From CAYXGZ01 sp964464755 (GTDB taxonomy: Bacteria > Planctomycetota > MHYJ01 > JACPRB01): 64,000 nt of DNA. The translations under genes were made by a program, and so were the position numbers. Shown here in pieces: positions 8,264 to 16,822 of the stretch; the first letter of the stretch is position 1; the number at the start of each line of letters is the position of its first letter. The stretch covers positions 83,673 to 147,672 of the forward strand of contig CAYXGZ010000003.1 of NCBI GenBank assembly GCA_964464755.1, in the 5' to 3' direction. The notes beneath the pieces were generated by a model, which saw nothing but the letters and a program-made list of their open reading frames with translations, was not told the origin of the DNA and ran no database searches.

Positions 8264-9339
8264 ATCTGCTTCAGGAGTTCGGCCTTCTTGGCCTCGAACT
8301 CCTCCTTCGTGATCGCCCCGAGGTCCAGCAGCTCCTTGAGCTGCTTCAGCTTCGCGACGGGGTCGACCTTCGCTCCGCCCTTCACCTCGGCGACGCCGGC
8401 GGGCTGGCCCTGCAGCATCCCCTGCATCATCTGGGGCATCATCATCGCGAGGCCGAGGTTCACGCCCGTCTGCATCGCGCCGCCCCCGCCGCCCTCGCCG
8501 CCGGGCGTGGAGGCCATCGACTTCATCGCGTCGGTCATGCCGACCTGCTGGTAGTTCGTGCCCGCGTTCTGCAGCGCGCTCGCGCCCGCCGCCTTCGCCT
8601 CGAGGTCGTACTGCGTCGCCTTGCCGCGGGCCATCCCCTCGCTGGCGATCTGCGCGTTGCGGTTCAGCGTCTGCTGGATCTCCTCGGTGGTCGAGATCGA
8701 GCCGACGGAGAGCTCGACGAGCTCGAGGCCCAGGGTGCCGACCTCGGCCTGGAGCAGGCTCTTCACGCCGATGCCGAGCTCGCGGTAGTAGCGCGGGAGC
8801 TCGACGAAGGACTTCCCCAGCGACGCGATCGCGTCGGTGAGCGCCGGCACGATGTACTGCCCGCGCAGGTAGTCCTCGATGTCGGCCTTGCGGAAGAGGC
8901 CCTGGGTGCCGAGCACCTTGGGCACGAAGAGCGCGGGGTCGGAGACCCGGACCGCGTAGCGGCCGTTCGCCCGGATCGGGATCTGCATGAGCACCGGGTC
9001 CGGGAGGTAGACGGGCTCGGGCGTGCCCCAGCGCAGGTCGCGGAGGAGCTGCGAGGCGACGAAGTAGACCTCGGCCCGGAACGGCGTGTTGCCGCTCCCG
9101 TAGGCGAGGCCCGTGATGAACTTGGTGAGGACCGGGACGTTCTGCGTCGTCAGCAGGTAGCGGCCCGGGTCGAACTTCGCCATCGCCTTGCCGTCGCGGA
9201 AGAAGAGGGCGACCTGGCCCTCGCGGACGATGAGCTGGGAGCCCCACTCGATCTCGCCGTCCCCGCCGGGCGGGAAGCGGACCGCGATCACGTCGCCGGC
9301 GTCGTCCTTGAACTCGAGGATCTTCGCGAGTCGGGGCAT
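8260..9339 (-). CDS. SPFH-domain protein with C-terminal SHOCT domain
   Basis: 359 residues. Residues about 20-250 form an SPFH/Band-7-like domain of the YdjI ('virion core protein'-like) group, with VRFPPGGDGEIEWGSQLIV near the start. A Gly/Met-rich linker follows (about residues 270-318), and the protein ends in a SHOCT-type helical pair, LKQLKELLDLGAITKEEFEAK in two adjacent helices (about residues 325-359). SPFH proteins assemble into membrane-associated rings or scaffolds. It is the second gene of the operon, 1 bp from the upstream coiled-coil gene and overlapping the downstream membrane gene by ATGA. Confidence 0.85.
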   Translation of the reverse strand: MPRLAKILEFKDDAGDVIAVRFPPGGDGEIEWGSQLIVREGQVALFFRDGKAMAKFDPGRYLLTTQNVPVLTKFITGLAYGSGNTPFRAEVYFVASQLLRDLRWGTPEPVYLPDPVLMQIPIRANGRYAVRVSDPALFVPKVLGTQGLFRKADIEDYLRGQYIVPALTDAIASLGKSFVELPRYYRELGIGVKSLLQAEVGTLGLELVELSVGSISTTEEIQQTLNRNAQIASEGMARGKATQYDLEAKAAGASALQNAGTNYQQVGMTDAMKSMASTPGGEGGGGGAMQTGVNLGLAMMMPQMMQGMLQGQPAGVAEVKGGAKVDPVAKLKQLKELLDLGAITKEEFEAKKAELLKQI

Positions 9340-9340
9340 G

Positions 9341-9832
9341 CTACTGGATCTCCGTGAAGCACTTGTCGCGGGAGCGGACCTGCTCCTCGAGCTGCTGGAG
9401 CGTCGCGTGGAGGTCGGCGAGGAGGGCGGAGGGGTCCTTCGCCCCCTCGAGGGCGGCGAGCTGGCCCGCCGTCTTCTCGACGAGGTCGCGGATCCCGAGG
9501 TCGTGGCGGTAGATCTTGTCCAGGTCCTCCTCGCGGATCTGGACGGTGTCCCACTTGCCGGAGTAGCCCGCGGGGGCGTGGCGCACGAGGTCCGCCGTCT
9601 TCTCGATCCGGCGCTTCGCCAGCTCGAGGGGCTCGAGGGCGTCGAACTGCATCCGGCGGGAGTGGTCGGCGATGATCCGGTCGAGGGCGCCCTTGCGGTC
9701 GCCGAGGCGCCGGACGATGGCCTCGCGGAGGAGGCGGTCCGAGTCGCGCCGCGCCTCCTTCTCCTTGTAGCCCTTGTAGCCGGGGATGAAGGAGCCGAGC
9801 GTGTCGAGGAAGCCGCCTTGGAACGAGCTCAT
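9341..9832 (-). CDS. Coiled-coil protein, first gene of the SPFH operon
   Basis: 163 residues, predicted to be almost all helical and highly charged. The N-terminal signature FIPGYKGYKEKEARRDSDR is followed by heptad-like helices to the C-terminus (TLQQLEEQVRSRDKCF). Coiled-coil, PspA-like proteins occur at the same place in SPFH operons of other bacteria (ydjF in Bacillus), so a PspA-like role is possible, but the sequence is not clearly PspA. The start at 9832 has GAGGGA upstream. The gene leads the operon after an 89-bp gap from traG. Confidence 0.7.
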   Translation of the reverse strand: MSSFQGGFLDTLGSFIPGYKGYKEKEARRDSDRLLREAIVRRLGDRKGALDRIIADHSRRMQFDALEPLELAKRRIEKTADLVRHAPAGYSGKWDTVQIREEDLDKIYRHDLGIRDLVEKTAGQLAALEGAKDPSALLADLHATLQQLEEQVRSRDKCFTEIQ

Positions 9833-9921
9833 GACGTGGGTCCCTCGTCGGGAAATGATAGTCCGCGCGGACGGGCCGTGTCCATGTCCGGGGGATAGGA
9901 CCCCCCGCGGATCCGGGCGTT

Positions 9922-11304
9922 TCAGGAAACCCGGGGCGGGGCGGGCACGGCGGCCGCGGCCGCGCGCGGAGCGGCGCCCGCGAACGGGGCCGCCGCGGCG
10001 CCGGACACGAGGTTCACGACGAGGAACGACACGGCCGGCACGACGAAGTACATCAGGCTGACCGACACGAAGACGTTCGGCGGGTCGCTCTGCCGGAAGG
10101 CCTCGAGGAACTCCCCGCCCGTCCCGCCCGCGACGTCCGCCAGCGCCAGGTGAGCGGGCCGGCGCTCCGCGAACGCCGTGAGCAGCGCCCAGCCCAGCGG
10201 CCAGAGCTTCACGGACGCGAAGACCTTCGCGAACTGCAGGAGCACGGTCCACTTGCCGGGCAGCAGCGCGAGCAGCCCCGCGACCGGGAACAGCGCCAGC
10301 AGCAGCATCACGAAGAGGCCGTAGAGTTGCGGGGCGTGCGCGCTCACGAGGTACTGCCGCTCCCGCGCCGAGATCCCGTCCGCGAACCACTGCTTCGAGG
10401 CGCCGATCGCGGCGAACGCGGCGCTCGAGACGAAGGCGTGGCCGGCCTCCGAGCCGGGCACCAGGTTCAACGCCGAGCCCCTCCACCACGACGGCGACTG
10501 CGCGGTCTGGCGGTCCGGGTCGAGGAACGTCATCGGCCCCGCGGCCGACCGGGCGAGGGCCAGCTCGCCGGCGCTCGGCGCCGGCCGGCGCCACTCGTTG
10601 CGCACGAGCTTGTCGAGGTAGGCGGACGCGAGGAGCTCCCGCGAGCCGCCCTCGTACGCGAGCAGCGCGCCGAGGCGGTCCCGGTGCGCGGGCCGGTCCT
10701 CGACCTCGCGCCGCGCCTCGCCGAGCAGGGCCCGCCGGGCGTCCTCGCAGGTGCGGCCCGTCCCGTCGTACAGCGCCGCGTACTCGAGCCCCGTGCCGTC
10801 GGCGAGCGGATTGCGCAGGGCCGCGGCGGGGGCCGCGTCCTTGACCCGGGCCAGCGCGGGCAGCGTGCAGCCCTCGAAGAACGTCGCCATCCGCTCGCGG
10901 AGCGCGGGGTCCTCGAAGCGCGCGACGCCGGCGAGCAGGGCGAGACGCTCCCACTCGTAGGGGTTCTTCAGGAAGTCGGCGTCCACTCCGGCGACGGCCC
11001 GGACCATGAGGCCGTCGGCCGCGGCGTCGAGCCAGGCCAGGGCCCGGGGCGCCCTCCGGTGGGCCGCGTCGGCCCGGTCCGCCGAGGCGGGCGAGAGCAG
11101 GGCCGCCAGCACGGCGAGGGCGAGCACGTGGACGAGCAGCGGCCGCAGGAGCCCGTCCTCCGAGGCGCGGAAGACCCGCCAGGCGAGGCCGGACAGCGCG
11201 AAGATCACCGGGAGGCCGGTGTCCGAGAGCGCCGCGTGCAGGGACGCGGCCGCCTGGAAGCCCGCCCACTCGTAGGCGGTGTCGACGAGCAGCGGGCCGT
11301 TCAC
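9922..11304 (-). CDS. TraG-like type IV secretion inner-membrane protein (N-terminal domain type)
   Basis: 460 residues. Hydrophobic segments occur at about residues 28-48, 55-70, 315-345, 350-375 and 415-440, with a long extracytoplasmic region between the N- and C-terminal membrane parts. The layout matches the TraG N-terminal domain of F-type systems, which acts in mating-pair stabilisation at the inner membrane. F-plasmid TraG is about twice as long; here the large periplasmic C-terminal half is missing and the protein ends in an Ala/Pro-rich tail. It is the last gene of the left arm, with its GTG start overlapping the traC stop (GTGA). Confidence 0.65.
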   Translation of the reverse strand: MNGPLLVDTAYEWAGFQAAASLHAALSDTGLPVIFALSGLAWRVFRASEDGLLRPLLVHVLALAVLAALLSPASADRADAAHRRAPRALAWLDAAADGLMVRAVAGVDADFLKNPYEWERLALLAGVARFEDPALRERMATFFEGCTLPALARVKDAAPAAALRNPLADGTGLEYAALYDGTGRTCEDARRALLGEARREVEDRPAHRDRLGALLAYEGGSRELLASAYLDKLVRNEWRRPAPSAGELALARSAAGPMTFLDPDRQTAQSPSWWRGSALNLVPGSEAGHAFVSSAAFAAIGASKQWFADGISARERQYLVSAHAPQLYGLFVMLLLALFPVAGLLALLPGKWTVLLQFAKVFASVKLWPLGWALLTAFAERRPAHLALADVAGGTGGEFLEAFRQSDPPNVFVSVSLMYFVVPAVSFLVVNLVSGAAAAPFAGAAPRAAAAAVPAPPRVS

Positions 11305-13679
11305 GGCGCGACCCCCGCCCCGTTCGGCCGGGCCAGCGAGAGTTCCTGCAGCGCCGAGCGCACGGGGTCCGCCGCGCCCCGCTCGCGGTGCCGGGCGATG
11401 CGCTCGTCGAGCAGGGTGTTGTCGCGAGCGTCAGAAGTAGCGATCCAGTAAAGCAACGGGTCACAGCAAAGCCGGGCGACGCCCTTGGCGGCCCCGGCGA
11501 GCACGAGCATTTCGCTGAAGCGGCCCTTGACCGTCGTCAGCGAGGCGAGCAGCTCCTTCTCCTCGGGCGCCAGGTCGAGCAGCCGCTCCATCGCCTGCAC
11601 GGTCTCGCTCGTCTGCCGGAGGAAGATCCGGTTGGGCGCGTTGGCGCGGATCGCCTCGCCGGTCCGTCCCTCGAAGTCCGAGACCTGCTGCGTGACCATC
11701 ACGGCCGCCGCGTTCAGCTTGCGGTAGGTCCGCAGGACGTCCTCGAGGAACTGGGCCGTGTTCGCCGAGCGCAGCAGCGTCCAGGCCTCGTCGACGAGGA
11801 GGTACTTCTCCACCGACAGCCGCGAGCGGCAGTAGCCGGTGATGTTGTGGATCAGGCCCATGAGCAGCACGCTCGCGACGTCGCGGCGCTTGGCGATCTC
11901 GCCGAGCTCGAAGACGACCGGGCCCTTCTCGAAGTCCACGGCGCAGGGACGGTCGAAGAAGCCCGCGTACGGGCCCTCGCCGCAGAAGACCTCGAGGGCG
12001 ATCGCGGTGTCGCGGGCCGCGGGCTCCGGGTCCTCCTCGAGCGCCCGCCGCACGTCGGAGAGCAGGATCTCGCGGTCCCGGCCCTCGAAGGCCCGGCGCA
12101 CGGCCCGCGTGATGAGCCCGCGCTCCTTCACGGTGGCCTCGCGCTGCCCCTGCGTCGCCATCTCCGCGACGATGTCGGTCAGGAAGAGGAGCTTGTCCTC
12201 GTCGAGCCCCCGGCCGCAGGGGTTGATCGACACGGGCCGCGACGGCTCGAAGGCGACGTAGGTCCCGCCGAGCACCCCGCAGAGCTTCCGGTAGCTGTTG
12301 CCCCGGTCGAGGATGAAGACGTGGGCGTCGCGGCGCATCGCGGAGAGCACGAGCGCGTTGGCCAGCACGCTCTTGCCCGAGCCCGAGACGCCCGCGACGA
12401 TCCCGTGCGGGGCGACCTCGGAGTCGAAGAAGGAGAACGTGATCGGCTCGCCCCGGCGGTTGACGAGCAGGAGGTCGGGCCGCGCCGTGCCCTGGAAGCC
12501 CCCGTAGAGCGGCAGGAGGTGCGCGAGGTTGATCCCCAGGAGCGTCCGGCCGCGCTTGAGGGCCTTGTCGTTCGCGGGGTCGTAGCCCAGCGGGAGCGAC
12601 TGCAGCAGCAGCGTCCCGGCGAGCGCGTCCTCCTCGACCATCTCCAGGCCGACGCGGGACATCGCGTGCAGGGCCGCGGCGGTCCCGCCCTCCTCCTCCT
12701 CGAGGACGAGGTGGATCCGCGCGCCGTAGGCCCGGGCGCCGTCCACGACGAGCCGCGCGAGCACGTCGTCCACCTCGTTCTTGATCGCGGAGACGTCGGC
12801 GCGGCCGTCGGACCCGCCGGACATCTGGCAAAACGCGAGCCGCTTCTTCGCCCCGAGGAAGCGCTTCACGCGCTCGGGATCGCGGACCTCGAGGTTCAGG
12901 ACGAAGGTCGCGTCGGCGGCCGCCTCCAGCGGGGCCGCGGCCCCGCGCTGGAGCATCCCGGCCCAGGTCTCCTTCGGCAGGTCCGCGGCCGAGAGCACCC
13001 GGAGTCGGCGCGCGCCGATGCGGATCCGGCCGTCCTCGATCCGCCACGGCGTGAGGCAGGCCTGGTCCGAGATCCGTCGATCCGGCCGGGGCGCGGGGGC
13101 GGGCCGTCCCGGGTCGTAGTCCGCGTGCAGGCGCTCGAGGAGCTCGGCCTCGCCGAGGCGGGCGGATCGGATCCCGGCCTGGAGGAGCAGGCTCTCGATG
13201 GAACCCGCGGTCTCCAGCAGCTTGCGCCGCTCCTCGGCGTAGCGCGCGTCCCAGGCGGTCCGCGGCCAGGTCGGCCACACGCGGAGCGTGAACACCGTCT
13301 CGTAGATCCGGGCCCGGACCGTCGCGCCCTCGTGCCGGAACGAGAACGTCTCGGTCGCGGACGCCCGGCTCTTCGCGAGGTCGGCGAGCAGCCCGCCCCG
13401 CGTCGTCGCCGATTCCCAGGCCCGGGTCCGGCGCCGCACGTCGCGCCGGGACGAATGCAGGAACTGGGCCGCCGAGCCGACGGGCAGCAGCCGCAGGAGG
13501 GCCTCGAGCCGGCCCGCGAGCGACCCGAGCGTGGACTCGTCGGAGACCTCCGTCTCGGGCGGGTCGAGCCGCCAGGCCATCCCCAGCGAGCCGTCCTTGA
13601 GGAGGTAGAGCGGCCCCGCGGGATCCGGCGAGTGCCAGGGCAGCAGGCCCGCGAGCGAGGGGTCGTCCCCGGGGCGCAT
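11301..13679 (-). CDS. traC: TraC/VirB4-type ATPase of a type IV secretion system
   Basis: 792 residues, close to the usual F-type TraC length. The N-terminal TraC domain is followed by the ATPase domain with Walker A GVSGSGKS (about residues 430-437) and Walker B KYLLVDEA (about residue 630), then the VTQQVSDF and RIFLRQTSETVQAM segments typical of VirB4-family proteins. It powers assembly of the secretion apparatus and pilus at the inner membrane. It is coupled to traV upstream (TGATG) and traG downstream (GTGA). The only catalytic ATPases in the cluster are this and the TraD-like protein. Confidence 0.92.
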   Translation of the reverse strand: MRPGDDPSLAGLLPWHSPDPAGPLYLLKDGSLGMAWRLDPPETEVSDESTLGSLAGRLEALLRLLPVGSAAQFLHSSRRDVRRRTRAWESATTRGGLLADLAKSRASATETFSFRHEGATVRARIYETVFTLRVWPTWPRTAWDARYAEERRKLLETAGSIESLLLQAGIRSARLGEAELLERLHADYDPGRPAPAPRPDRRISDQACLTPWRIEDGRIRIGARRLRVLSAADLPKETWAGMLQRGAAAPLEAAADATFVLNLEVRDPERVKRFLGAKKRLAFCQMSGGSDGRADVSAIKNEVDDVLARLVVDGARAYGARIHLVLEEEEGGTAAALHAMSRVGLEMVEEDALAGTLLLQSLPLGYDPANDKALKRGRTLLGINLAHLLPLYGGFQGTARPDLLLVNRRGEPITFSFFDSEVAPHGIVAGVSGSGKSVLANALVLSAMRRDAHVFILDRGNSYRKLCGVLGGTYVAFEPSRPVSINPCGRGLDEDKLLFLTDIVAEMATQGQREATVKERGLITRAVRRAFEGRDREILLSDVRRALEEDPEPAARDTAIALEVFCGEGPYAGFFDRPCAVDFEKGPVVFELGEIAKRRDVASVLLMGLIHNITGYCRSRLSVEKYLLVDEAWTLLRSANTAQFLEDVLRTYRKLNAAAVMVTQQVSDFEGRTGEAIRANAPNRIFLRQTSETVQAMERLLDLAPEEKELLASLTTVKGRFSEMLVLAGAAKGVARLCCDPLLYWIATSDARDNTLLDERIARHRERGAADPVRSALQELSLARPNGAGVAP

Positions 13680-14086
13680 CAGCGGCCGTCCTTCCAGGGG
13701 ACGACGCTTCGGTCGAGACCGTCCATCCTCCGCAGGGGCGCGAGCGCCGAGTCGGGCGCGTCGCCCGCCGCGGGCGGCTCCGGCGCCATCCCGCGCTCGA
13801 TGTACCAGTCGCCGTCCTTCAGCTTGAAGTAGACCCAGTGCTCGCCGACGAGCAGGTCGCGCGTCCGGTCCAGGTGCCCGGGCACGTAGACCGCGAAGAC
13901 CTCGGGCGCCGAGAGGACGGGAACCTCCTTCGGCGCCGCGAGCGGGGAGGCCTCCGCCGCGATCCGGAGCTCGGGCCCGGACTCCGACCAGACCTCGGCC
14001 ACCGGCCGGCCCGTGGGCTGCAGCCGACCCGCGTCGCAGCTAGCGAGCAGAATCCAGGCCGCGCCAAGGAGCGCCGCTCGTCCCAT
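13679..14086 (-). CDS. TraV-like outer-membrane lipoprotein of the T4SS
   Basis: 135 residues with a lipoprotein signal peptide and lipobox LASC (Cys17). The C-terminal half holds VPGHLDRTRDLLVGEHWVYF then KDGDWYIE, resembling the conserved end of TraV (short acidic or polar stretch, 'YVYF', 'W'). In F-type systems TraV anchors the TraB/TraK core complex to the outer membrane. It sits between traB and traC, as expected. Its 5' end overlaps traB by 47 bp and its stop overlaps the traC start by 1 nt. Confidence 0.65.
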   Translation of the reverse strand: MGRAALLGAAWILLASCDAGRLQPTGRPVAEVWSESGPELRIAAEASPLAAPKEVPVLSAPEVFAVYVPGHLDRTRDLLVGEHWVYFKLKDGDWYIERGMAPEPPAAGDAPDSALAPLRRMDGLDRSVVPWKDGR

Positions 14087-15071
14087 GATCCACCTCCCCG
14101 GGGTCCAGCCCCTCGATCGTGACTCCGTTGACGAACGCCACCGTGACCTTGCGACCGTTGGCGACGAGGATCGCGGGCACGACCTCCTTGAGGCGCTCCG
14201 CGACGATCTCGCCGAGCTTCGCCGCCGCCCCGCCCGCCGCGCGGAAGCCCGCGAGCGCCAGCGGGTCGCCCGTGACCGCCGTGGTCGCGCCGCCGAGCGG
14301 CGTGACCGTCGTCGTGCCCTCGCGCGCCGCCATCGCGTCGGCCCCGGCCTGGAGCGCGCCGGTCGCCGCGGCGAGCCCCGCGATCTCGTCGGCCCGCCAC
14401 ACGTAGGAGCCGCGCAGGCCCTGCAGGCCGTCCTCGTCGACGACCCACGCGTTCGCCTTCAGCTCGCGGACCCGGCCCGCGGCGTCGGCGATCGACACGC
14501 TGTCGACCTGGATCGTCGCGCGGCGCGAGTTCGCGTCGCCCACCGCCTTGCCGACGAGCAGGGCCCGGGGCAGCGGGAGCCGCGTCCGGTTCGGGCCGAT
14601 CAGCGCCGAGTCGAGCCGGAGCAGCACGGGCAGCGGGTCCCCGTTCACGGGGGCGTAGACGCCCGTGAGCAGCGTCGCCTCCACGAACGAGCCGGCCGGG
14701 ATCTGGACGCGCCGCGACTCGGGCGCGCCGAATTCGAAGGCGCGGAAACGAGAGGTCTCGGGCGGACGGGGCGGCTCGGCGGTCGCGCTCCGCTCCGCGA
14801 GGATCGCGAGGGCCTGGTCGAGGAGGCCGCGGGTCTTCCCGAGCTCGCCCTTCAGCTCGGCGATGCCCCGCTCCGTCTGCTCGACCCGCTGCCCGTACGC
14901 GCCCACCATGCCGCGGACTTCCTGGGCGGTGGTGAGGCCCACCTCGAAGGACTCGCGGGCCGGCGCGGCCGGAGCCGCGGCGGCGCGCTGCTCGCGGGAC
15001 GCGCCGTAGATCGTCAGCACGAGCAGGCCGAGGCCCGCCGAGGCGGCGCCCCATTTCCAGGGCGGGTTCAC
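14040..15071 (-). CDS. traB: TraB/VirB10-like core-complex protein
   Basis: 343 residues. One N-terminal transmembrane helix (about residues 5-22) is followed by a coiled coil (about residues 45-90) and the TrbI/VirB10 beta-domain, starting at VQIPAGSFVEATLLTGV and including PVLLRLDSALIGPN and ALLVGKAVGDANSRRA. VirB10-type proteins span the envelope and form the outer-membrane channel. The start is a GTG at 15071 that overlaps the traK stop (GTGA). Confidence 0.88.
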   Translation of the reverse strand: MNPPWKWGAASAGLGLLVLTIYGASREQRAAAAPAAPARESFEVGLTTAQEVRGMVGAYGQRVEQTERGIAELKGELGKTRGLLDQALAILAERSATAEPPRPPETSRFRAFEFGAPESRRVQIPAGSFVEATLLTGVYAPVNGDPLPVLLRLDSALIGPNRTRLPLPRALLVGKAVGDANSRRATIQVDSVSIADAAGRVRELKANAWVVDEDGLQGLRGSYVWRADEIAGLAAATGALQAGADAMAAREGTTTVTPLGGATTAVTGDPLALAGFRAAGGAAAKLGEIVAERLKEVVPAILVANGRKVTVAFVNGVTIEGLDPGEVDHGTSGAPWRGLDSAR

Positions 15072-15733
15072 GGGTGCACCGAGAAGACGAGGTAGAGCAG
15101 CGTCGAGCCCTTCGGCGGGACCACGGCCTCGCGGGATCCCGCGAGCACGAGGTCGGGCGAGCGCAGCACGGACGGGTCGATGCGGACGGGCTCCTCGCCG
15201 GGGTTCTTCACCTCGAGGACGTAGCCGACGTGAGCGGCGGACTCGTAGACCCACTGGCAACGGGCCTCGACGGCGCCCGCGCGCAGGACCAGGCGCGAGG
15301 CGCCCCGGCGCACGGTCGTGTCGGCGGGGACCTGGCCGAGCCGCATCGCGCGGACGAGCTCCAGCGAGGGGGGCGTGCCGTCCCGTCGCGCCGCCGCGGG
15401 GCGGAGGATGCGCACGGAGCCGTCGTCGCCCGGCTTGATCGAGATCCGGTAGTGCGTGCCGCTCGATCCGATCACGTGGAGGTCGCCCTCGGCGGGCCGC
15501 AGGAGCTTGAGGAAGAGCAGGTTCTTCCGCCGCTCGATGGAGAGGTCCGCCTCGTTCCAGGCCGCGACGAGCGTCTCGATCGACTCCTCGGGGAACGCGA
15601 CGGCGCAGCTCGCGTGCCGGTCGGGCGTCGAGACCGCCGGGCGCACCTCGATGGCGCGCCCGTCCTCGTGGACGACGTTGCGGCTCCGCCCCTCCTGGAG
15701 GAAGAAGGCCAGGGCCAGCGCGGCGTACTTCAT
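15068..15733 (-). CDS. traK: TraK/VirB9-like secretin-type core protein
   Basis: 221 residues with a short N-terminal signal sequence. The C-terminal part has the TraK-type beta-rich pattern WVYESAAHVGYVLEVKNPG and VVPPKGSTLLYLVF. In F-type systems TraK works with TraB and TraV in the outer-membrane core complex. A GGAGG site lies 9 nt before the ATG. Order and overlap with traB support the call. Confidence 0.75.
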   Translation of the reverse strand: MKYAALALAFFLQEGRSRNVVHEDGRAIEVRPAVSTPDRHASCAVAFPEESIETLVAAWNEADLSIERRKNLLFLKLLRPAEGDLHVIGSSGTHYRISIKPGDDGSVRILRPAAARRDGTPPSLELVRAMRLGQVPADTTVRRGASRLVLRAGAVEARCQWVYESAAHVGYVLEVKNPGEEPVRIDPSVLRSPDLVLAGSREAVVPPKGSTLLYLVFSVHP

Positions 15734-16386
15734 CGGGATCCTCCTTGCATGGCGAGCAGCTCGGCCCGCAGCGCGGCCGCGGGCGGGAGCCCTTCGAGCA
15801 CCTTCACCGAGGCGCCCCGCGAGATCACGAGCGTCGGCGTCCGGGAGACGAACGCCGCGGAGTCCGCGGGCCGCCAGTCCACCTTCACCGGGATTTCGCG
15901 GACCGCCTCAGGGAGGACGCGGTCCCGGAGCTCGTCGCAGTACGGGCAGTCCGGGGCCGTGTAGACGACGACCCGGAGCTCAGCGAGGGCGGGCGCCTCG
16001 GGGACGGGGGCCGGAAGCGCGAGCGCCGCGGCGGCGGTCCAGGGTGCGATCGCGGGCAGCAGCGACCAGCGCGGGCCGTCGGTCCCGGCGGCGGCCGCCC
16101 AGGCGACCACGGCGGACGCGGCGGCCCCGGCGCAGGGCCCGCAGGCCGGGCCCCGGGCGAGCATCGTCGCGAGGAGCCCCGCGTGCACCCCCACGGCGGC
16201 CGCGAGCCCGAGGAGCACGGGCCCCGACGCGCCCCGCCAAGCCGCGAGCGCGAGCAGCGCGGCGTAGAGCAGCGCCCCGGCGGCCGCGGGGCCCGGCGAG
16301 GCGGCGCACGAGGCGCAGCCCGCGAGCTTCAGGGCCGAGAAGGCCAGCGCGGCGGCGAGGCCGGCCAGCAGGGCGAGGCGCCTCAC
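15730..16386 (-). CDS. Polytopic membrane protein with thioredoxin-like CPYC domain
   Basis: 218 residues. The N-terminal ~135 residues are hydrophobic (about four or five helices) and contain Cys pairs CASC and CGPC. The C-terminal ~80 residues are a thioredoxin-fold domain with the active site YTAPDCPYCDEL and a cis-Pro-like SRTPTLVIS. The plan resembles a VKOR-like or DsbB/D-like membrane electron carrier fused to a thioredoxin. F-type clusters often encode thiol oxidoreductases (TrbB, TraF, DsbC) that fold disulfide-rich Tra proteins; that role here is inferred from position between the pilin and traK. The start is GTG overlapping the pilin stop (GTGA). Confidence 0.7.
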   Translation of the reverse strand: MRRLALLAGLAAALAFSALKLAGCASCAASPGPAAAGALLYAALLALAAWRGASGPVLLGLAAAVGVHAGLLATMLARGPACGPCAGAAASAVVAWAAAAGTDGPRWSLLPAIAPWTAAAALALPAPVPEAPALAELRVVVYTAPDCPYCDELRDRVLPEAVREIPVKVDWRPADSAAFVSRTPTLVISRGASVKVLEGLPPAAALRAELLAMQGGSR

Positions 16387-16706
16387 TTGAGCAGCGTCCC
16401 CAGGTCCATGCCGAAGAGGGAGGCGAGGAGCTTCGGGAAGAGGGCGAGCGCGATCGCCGCGATCGCGGAGACCGCCGCCATGTCCCACTCGCCGCGCTTG
16501 ACGCCCTTGCCGATGACGCCGTGCAGGAAGCAGTACGCGGCCCCGATCGGGAAGATCCACTTCACCACGATCCTCAGGACCTGGGTGAAGACGCCCTTCG
16601 ACTCCGCCTCGACGGCCTTCGCGGCGTCCTGGGCGAGCGCGTCCAGGGGCAGGGCCAGCACCAGCAGGGCCGCCACGGCCGCGGCCGCCATCGTCTTCGC
16701 GCGCAT
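16383..16706 (-). CDS. VirB2/TraA-like pilin
   Basis: 107 residues. It has a signal peptide (to about residue 26, ending LDALAQ) and two hydrophobic segments (about residues 45-62 and 75-98) separated by the short basic loop GKGVKRGE. This is the topology of VirB2/TraA/TrbC pilins. It is the first gene of the left arm, with a GGAGG site 5 nt before the ATG. It is likely the most highly translated gene of the arm. Confidence 0.75.
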   Translation of the reverse strand: MRAKTMAAAAVAALLVLALPLDALAQDAAKAVEAESKGVFTQVLRIVVKWIFPIGAAYCFLHGVIGKGVKRGEWDMAAVSAIAAIALALFPKLLASLFGMDLGTLLK

Positions 16707-16822
16707 GCAAACCTCCGGTTGGAAATCCGACCGGAGTGCCGGAGCGACTCCGGAAGCCGCGGGGATTCTTCGGAATTCCCGCGGGTTTCCGGGGTCCCGG
16801 CGCACTCCGTGCGGAGGAACGG
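16707..16822. promoter_or_regulatory. Divergent T4SS control region with three inverted repeats
   Basis: The 116-bp gap between the divergent pilin and traL starts holds three dyads. The first, at 16715-16734, is CCGGTTGGA-aa-TCCGACCGG (8 of 9 paired). The second, at 16739-16753, is CCGGAG-cga-CTCCGG, which is perfect. The third, at 16757-16784, has arms CCGCGGGGATT and AATTCCCGCGG (10 of 11 paired). They are candidate operators controlling both arms. No clear -10/-35 pair is visible between them. Confidence 0.55.
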
